10,253 nt of DNA from Candidatus Latescibacterota bacterium. GTDB taxonomy: Bacteria > Latescibacterota > UBA2968 > UBA8231. The position numbers were made by a program, and so were the translations under genes. Under the pieces are notes generated by a model. That model made no database searches, was not told the origin of the DNA, and was given only the letters and a program-made list of their open reading frames with translations. The stretch lies in the NCBI GenBank assembly GCA_021295675.1, contig JAGWBY010000105.1, forward strand, positions 25,474 through 35,726, written 5' to 3'. Below, piece after piece: positions 7,030 through 10,253 of this stretch. The stretch's first letter is position 1; each line of letters opens with the position of its first letter.

Positions 7030-8016
7030 ATGGCAAACGACAGACCGCACGTCCTCCTGATTTCCACCGACCATTGGTCCGCTTCCCTCTTGGGCGAAGC
7101 CAACCATTCCGCCATTCTCACCCCCACCCTCGACGAACTCGCCCGCAGCGGCATCCGGTTTGTCAACGCCTATAGCGAGTGCCCGGTCTGCATCCCCGCT
7201 CGTCGCACCCTGATGACGGGCACTTCGCCGCGCACCCACGGCGACCGAGTCTTCAAAACAACCGCCCCCATGCCCGAGTTGCCGACCGTGGCGCAGACCT
7301 TCCGCGACGCAGGCTATCAAGCGTATGCCGTTGGCAAGCTCCACGTCTATCCCCAGCGCGACCGCATCGGTTTCGACGACGTGCTCCTCGACGAAGAGGG
7401 CCGACCGCACTTGGGAGCGGTTGACGACTACGATCTCTTCCTCGCGGACCAAGGCCATGCGGGCATGGGGTTTACCCACGGCATGAGCAACAACGAATAC
7501 TCCTTCCGCCCCTGGCACTTGCCCGAGGACTGCCACCCCACCACTTGGGCAGCGCGCCAGATGAGCCGAATGATTAAGCGGCGCAATCCGGCCAAGCCCG
7601 GCTTCTGGTACCTGTCCTTCCGCCATCCGCATCCGCCGCTGGTGCCCTTGCAGAGCTATCTCGACCTCTACCGCGACATCGACATCGACGCGCCGCACCA
7701 CGGCACTTGGGCACGCACCTTCGATAATCTGCCCTATTCGCTCAAAGTCAATCAGGGTGCCAAAGCCCACCTCAAGGGACCGGAGGTTCTGCGCATCCGC
7801 CGCGCAGATCGACCACCAACTCCGCGTGGTTATCGGCACTCTGCGCGAGGAGGGACTGCTCGACAATACCATTATTTGCTTCACAGCCGACCACGGCGAT
7901 ATGCTCGGCAACCACGGCCTCTGGGCCAAGCGCCTCTACTACGAGCAGTCGGCCAACGTGCCGATGATCTTGCTCGGCGGTCGGGACGGACGAGTGCCGC
8001 ACCATACGGTCGATGA
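7030..8016 (+). CDS. Sulfatase, N-terminal part (frame of a frameshifted gene)
   Basis: This frame encodes the catalytic N-terminal part of a type I sulfatase (alkaline phosphatase superfamily), which cleaves sulfate esters after a cysteine is converted to formylglycine. D14 in ISTDHW is a calcium ligand, and C54-I-P-A-R58 followed by RTLMTG is the maturation signature (numbering from ATG 7030). SVGKLH-like AVGKLHVYPQRDRIGFDD and FRHPHPPL match the family. Sulfatase homology ends near residue 250 (about 7780). The rest of this frame, to the stop at 8016, is Arg/Pro-rich and meaningless because the true frame shifts by one base between about 7750 and 7795. ATG 7030 is preferred over ATG 7024 because the weak ribosome site AAGAG (7019-7023) is 6 bases from 7030 but touches 7024. 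There is no signal peptide, so the enzyme would be cytoplasmic. The substrate is unknown. Confidence 0.8.
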   Translation: MANDRPHVLLISTDHWSASLLGEANHSAILTPTLDELARSGIRFVNAYSECPVCIPARRTLMTGTSPRTHGDRVFKTTAPMPELPTVAQTFRDAGYQAYAVGKLHVYPQRDRIGFDDVLLDEEGRPHLGAVDDYDLFLADQGHAGMGFTHGMSNNEYSFRPWHLPEDCHPTTWAARQMSRMIKRRNPAKPGFWYLSFRHPHPPLVPLQSYLDLYRDIDIDAPHHGTWARTFDNLPYSLKVNQGAKAHLKGPEVLRIRRADRPPTPRGYRHSARGGTARQYHYLLHSRPRRYARQPRPLGQAPLLRAVGQRADDLARRSGRTSAAPYGR

Positions 8017-8488
8017 CCGCCTCGTCGGCTGGCAGGATGTCATGCCGACTTTGCTCGACTTAGCGGGCATCGACATCCCCGACACCGTCGAGGGCCTATC
8101 CATGGTCGGCGGGGAACGGCGCACCTATCTCTACGGCGAATGCGGCGAAGGGACGAACGCCTCCCGCATGATCTACGCGGGGCGACACAAGTTGATCTAT
8201 TATCCAGTAGGCAACCGCGTCCAGCTCTTCGACCTCGCAAGCGATCCCAACGAACTGAACGACCTAGCTGGATCACCCGACCACGCCGCAATCCAAGACG
8301 AGCTCAGCAAGCGACTCGTCGGTGAACTCTACGGCAGCGACGAAGCCTGGGTCCAAGACGGTCAACTCGTCGGCTTACCCGACCAGCAATGGGCACCCGG
8401 TCCCAACCGCAGCCTCTCTGGTCAACGCGGCCTGCACTATCCCGCGCCGCCCCAGATCGGTGTCGACAAAGTCGTGGGTGCGCCGTGA
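7757..8488 (+). CDS. Sulfatase, C-terminal part (shifted frame of the same gene)
   Basis: This is the continuation of the sulfatase that starts at 7030, in the next frame. It begins to make sense near RDRRFCASAAQIDHQLR, which aligns with the 'RRAYYA....ID.Q.' helix of sulfatases, and continues with the calcium-site motif FTADHGDMLGNHG, then LYYEQSANVPMI, the VDVMPT-like WQDVMPTLLDLAG and the C-terminal QLFDLASDPNELNDLAG. The GTG at 7757 is only the nominal first start of the frame; no ribosome site or family N-terminus supports independent translation. Together both parts would make about 485 residues, a normal length. The stop TGA 8486-8488 overlaps the GTG start of the next sulfatase, which argues that this end was recently functional. 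Either the gene is freshly broken, or the sequence carries an indel error. Confidence 0.8.
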   Translation: MPKPTSRDRRFCASAAQIDHQLRVVIGTLREEGLLDNTIICFTADHGDMLGNHGLWAKRLYYEQSANVPMILLGGRDGRVPHHTVDDRLVGWQDVMPTLLDLAGIDIPDTVEGLSMVGGERRTYLYGECGEGTNASRMIYAGRHKLIYYPVGNRVQLFDLASDPNELNDLAGSPDHAAIQDELSKRLVGELYGSDEAWVQDGQLVGLPDQQWAPGPNRSLSGQRGLHYPAPPQIGVDKVVGAP

Positions 8489-9858
8489 AACCTCGCAACT
8501 TCCTCTTCATCCTGTCCGACCAACACCACCGGCTCGCCAGCGGCTGCTACGGCCATCCGCTGGTGCAGATGCCCCATCTGGATGCCTTAGCTGCACGCGG
8601 CACTCGCTTTCAAAACGCCTATACCAACTGCCCGATTTGCGTTCCAGCCCGCGCGTCGCTGGCCACCGGCCGCTACGTGCATCAGATCGGCTACTGGGAC
8701 AACGGGCATCCCTACGATGGTACGCCCGCTTCCTGGCATCAGCGCCTGCGCGACCAAGGCTTCTGCTGCGACTCTATCGGCAAGCTGCACTTCAAGGGGC
8801 AAGGCGCAGACCACGGGTTTAGCGAGGAAATCGAGCCGTTGCACGTAGTCGATGGCGTCGGCGATGTCCTCGGCTGCATCCGCGATCAACCGCCCTTGCG
8901 CGACAAACACGGCGAGCTTGGGCGGGCGGGCGCGGGCGATTCGACTTATTTGCAGTACGACGCCCGCTGTACCGAACACGCCTTGCGCTGGCTCGCCGAG
9001 CACTGCGACGATGCCAAGCCTTGGGTGGTTTTCCTCAACTTTGTCTGCCCGCATCCACCCTATATCGCCCCGCCGGAAATCTACGCCCAATACCCGCTCG
9101 CAGACGTGCCGCTGCCACCGCAGTGGACGCCCGACACGTGGCCCGACCATCCGGCGATGGACTACTTCCGCCGCTTCTTCCGCTTTGACCAAGGACACAG
9201 CGAAGAGACGGTGCGGCGAGTTATAGCCGCGTATTACGGGACTACGACTTATCTCGACCAGCAGATCGGTCGCGTACTCGGCGCGCTCGACGAGTTCGGC
9301 CTGACGGACTCTACCCGCGTACTCTATACCTCCGACCACGGCGAGTGTTTGGGAGCCCGAGGCATCTTCGGCAAGTTCACGCTCTACGACGAAGCCGCGG
9401 CTGTGCCGATGATTATGGCTGGGCCTGACGTGCCGGAAGGGAAGGTGGTGCAGACGCCGGTTTCTTTGGTGGATTGTTTTCCAACCGCTCTCGAATGCGT
9501 CGGGGCCGCATTGATCGACGAAGATCTACCCGGTCGGTCGCTGTGGCAGATCGCACAAGAGGACGATCGAGAGCGCACCGTCTTCAGCGAGTATCACGCG
9601 CTCGGCACCAAATACGGCACCTATATGCTGCGCCGCAATCGCTACAAATACAATTACTACGTCGGCACGCCACCGCAGCTTTTCGACTTGGCAGAGGATC
9701 CCGACGAGCTAAACAATTTGTCCGGCATCCCAGAGTACCAAGAGCTATTGCGAGACTGCGAAAGAGAATTGCGCGCCTTGCTCGACCCGGAAGCGGTTGA
9801 CGAGCAGGCCCATGCCAGCCAGCGGGCAACCATCGAAGCGGCGGGCGGGACTGCTTGA
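8485..9858 (+). CDS. Sulfatase (type I, cytoplasmic)
   Basis: This complete 457-residue sulfatase is a tandem paralogue of the gene before it. D12 in ILSDQHH is a metal ligand. C52-V-P-A-R56 in NCPICVPARASLATG is the formylglycine signature. SIGKLHF, NFVCPHPPY and TSDHGECLG (D284, H285) complete the active site, and QLFDLAEDPDELNNLSG is the usual C-terminal sulfatase tail. The start GTG 8485 overlaps the preceding stop (GTGA), consistent with translational coupling, and begins exactly at the family N-terminus (KPRNFLFILSD). The frame is open further upstream to an ATG at 8389, but that segment overlaps the end of sulfatase one and shows no homology. There is no signal peptide. A formylglycine-generating enzyme or radical-SAM maturase would be needed and is not in the window. 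The sulfated substrate (sugar, choline, phenol or other) cannot be told. Confidence 0.94.
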   Translation: MKPRNFLFILSDQHHRLASGCYGHPLVQMPHLDALAARGTRFQNAYTNCPICVPARASLATGRYVHQIGYWDNGHPYDGTPASWHQRLRDQGFCCDSIGKLHFKGQGADHGFSEEIEPLHVVDGVGDVLGCIRDQPPLRDKHGELGRAGAGDSTYLQYDARCTEHALRWLAEHCDDAKPWVVFLNFVCPHPPYIAPPEIYAQYPLADVPLPPQWTPDTWPDHPAMDYFRRFFRFDQGHSEETVRRVIAAYYGTTTYLDQQIGRVLGALDEFGLTDSTRVLYTSDHGECLGARGIFGKFTLYDEAAAVPMIMAGPDVPEGKVVQTPVSLVDCFPTALECVGAALIDEDLPGRSLWQIAQEDDRERTVFSEYHALGTKYGTYMLRRNRYKYNYYVGTPPQLFDLAEDPDELNNLSGIPEYQELLRDCERELRALLDPEAVDEQAHASQRATIEAAGGTA

Positions 9859-10069
9859 CCACTCGCCGACGCCTGGGGAAAAGGCCGCATTTAGATCGCA
9901 CAAGTGATGCTGAGCAGCACCCGTTTATCGCCATCCTACATTATTCATAAGATTGAACTGTCATTCTGAGCGGAGCGAAGAATCTCCTACCAGGGTGGCT
10001 GTGTAAGTAGAAGACACTTTGTTAGCCTATCGGCTTCCTTAACATGACAATACATCGGCGTCTATCTTT
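9859..10069. other. Intergenic region downstream of the sulfatases
   Basis: These 211 bases hold no supportable gene. They contain one arm of the dispersed repeat (9959-9992), described separately. The AT-rich stretch around 9938-9957 could hold a promoter for the gene at 10070, but I see no clear -35/-10 pair. No intrinsic terminator with a T-run is visible after the sulfatase stop. Confidence 0.6.
9959..9992 (+). repeat. Single-arm copy of the dispersed intergenic repeat
   Basis: These 34 bases match 6907-6940 at 31 of 34 positions by hand count (differences: G/T, C/G and C/A), including the trailing CTCCTACCA outside the earlier hairpin stem. No complementary left arm is seen nearby, so it would not form the long hairpin. 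Similar 'TCATTCTGAGCG-AGCGAAGAATCTC' repeats are, from memory, widespread in intergenic DNA of diverse environmental bacteria. Confidence 0.8.
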
Positions 10070-10253
10070 ATGCCCGACACCCCAAGCAACCCAGCAAACC
10101 CCAGTCACAGACTTTCCCCAGCAGCTCGTCGCCGCAGCCAATCGCGGCTGATCGGCGTCGCCGTTAGCGGATCAATCAGTAGCGCCCTCCTCACTTCCCT
10201 CGTCCCCCTCTTTCTCCTCTCGCTCAATGCTTCGCCTTTTCTCATCGGCTTAG
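10070..10253 (+). CDS. Probable MFS transporter, N-terminal fragment (cut by window edge)
   Basis: An open frame runs from ATG 10070 to the end of the window without a stop (61 codons). The first ~30 residues are polar and basic (ending AARRRSQSRL), followed by a hydrophobic helix with SGSISSALLTSLVPLFLLSL and then NASPFLIGL. A basic leader before the first helix, and a 'LvPLfLlsLgas.f.iGl' pattern at its end, are typical of major facilitator superfamily transporters, which place the first loop after NAS. It would be an inner-membrane importer or exporter. ATG 10070 is the first start after an in-frame stop at 10040; no clear Shine-Dalgarno is seen. The family call rests on one helix only, so another multi-pass membrane protein is possible. 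Confidence 0.6.
   Translation, partial: MPDTPSNPANPSHRLSPAARRRSQSRLIGVAVSGSISSALLTSLVPLFLLSLNASPFLIGL

Noticed and set aside
8587..9339. Antisense 250-codon frame opposite the second sulfatase
   Set aside because: It is a shadow of an intact sulfatase with all catalytic motifs, and the antisense protein has no recognisable domain.
1..10253. CRISPR array, tRNA, insertion sequence or toxin-antitoxin genes
   Set aside because: I looked for regular direct repeats, cloverleaf-type sequence, transposase motifs and small paired genes on both strands, and found none that hold up.

Overview
The window looks like bacterial chromosomal DNA, GC-rich (roughly 55-65% in stretches counted by hand), with densely packed genes and Shine-Dalgarno-type starts. 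Two phytanoyl-CoA dioxygenase (PhyH) genes, two cytoplasmic-type sulfatases, a PQQ dehydrogenase and a large conserved unknown protein recall uncultured marine, sponge-associated or soil lineages such as Latescibacterota, Poribacteria or planctomycete-like bacteria. No rRNA or tRNA is visible, so this placement is inference and weak.

Layout. Bases 3-1508 hold the C-terminal majority of a PQQ-dependent quinoprotein dehydrogenase that begins outside the window. From 1528 to about 1622 lies a decayed 5' end of a second PhyH gene, with its ribosome binding site and start codon intact but frameshifted and stopped. It sits directly before a Wzx-like flippase (1672-2925). The flippase stop overlaps the start of an intact PhyH dioxygenase (2922-3740). 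A 391-residue protein of unknown function follows (3850-5025). Converging on it with a 3-base gap is a minus-strand pair, a small cupin (5485-5799) followed by DoxX (5029-5460). A second, divergent PhyH gene runs from 5939 to 6799. An intergenic hairpin repeat comes next (6847-6934). Two tandem sulfatases (7030-8488, 8485-9858) share a GTGA stop/start overlap, and the first has a frameshift near 7750-7795. A second single-arm copy of the repeat lies at 9959-9992. The right edge carries the first 61 codons of a probable MFS transporter.

How the genes may work together (inference): sugar or alcohol oxidation by the quinoprotein, Fe(II)/2-oxoglutarate hydroxylations, sulfate-ester cleavage and a membrane transporter fit breakdown of an oxidised or sulfated organic substrate. 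No substrate can be named from the sequence. The most unusual points are the PhyH relic, the frameshifted sulfatase, the dispersed hairpin repeat and the conserved unknown protein. I found no convincing new defence, mobile or regulatory system.
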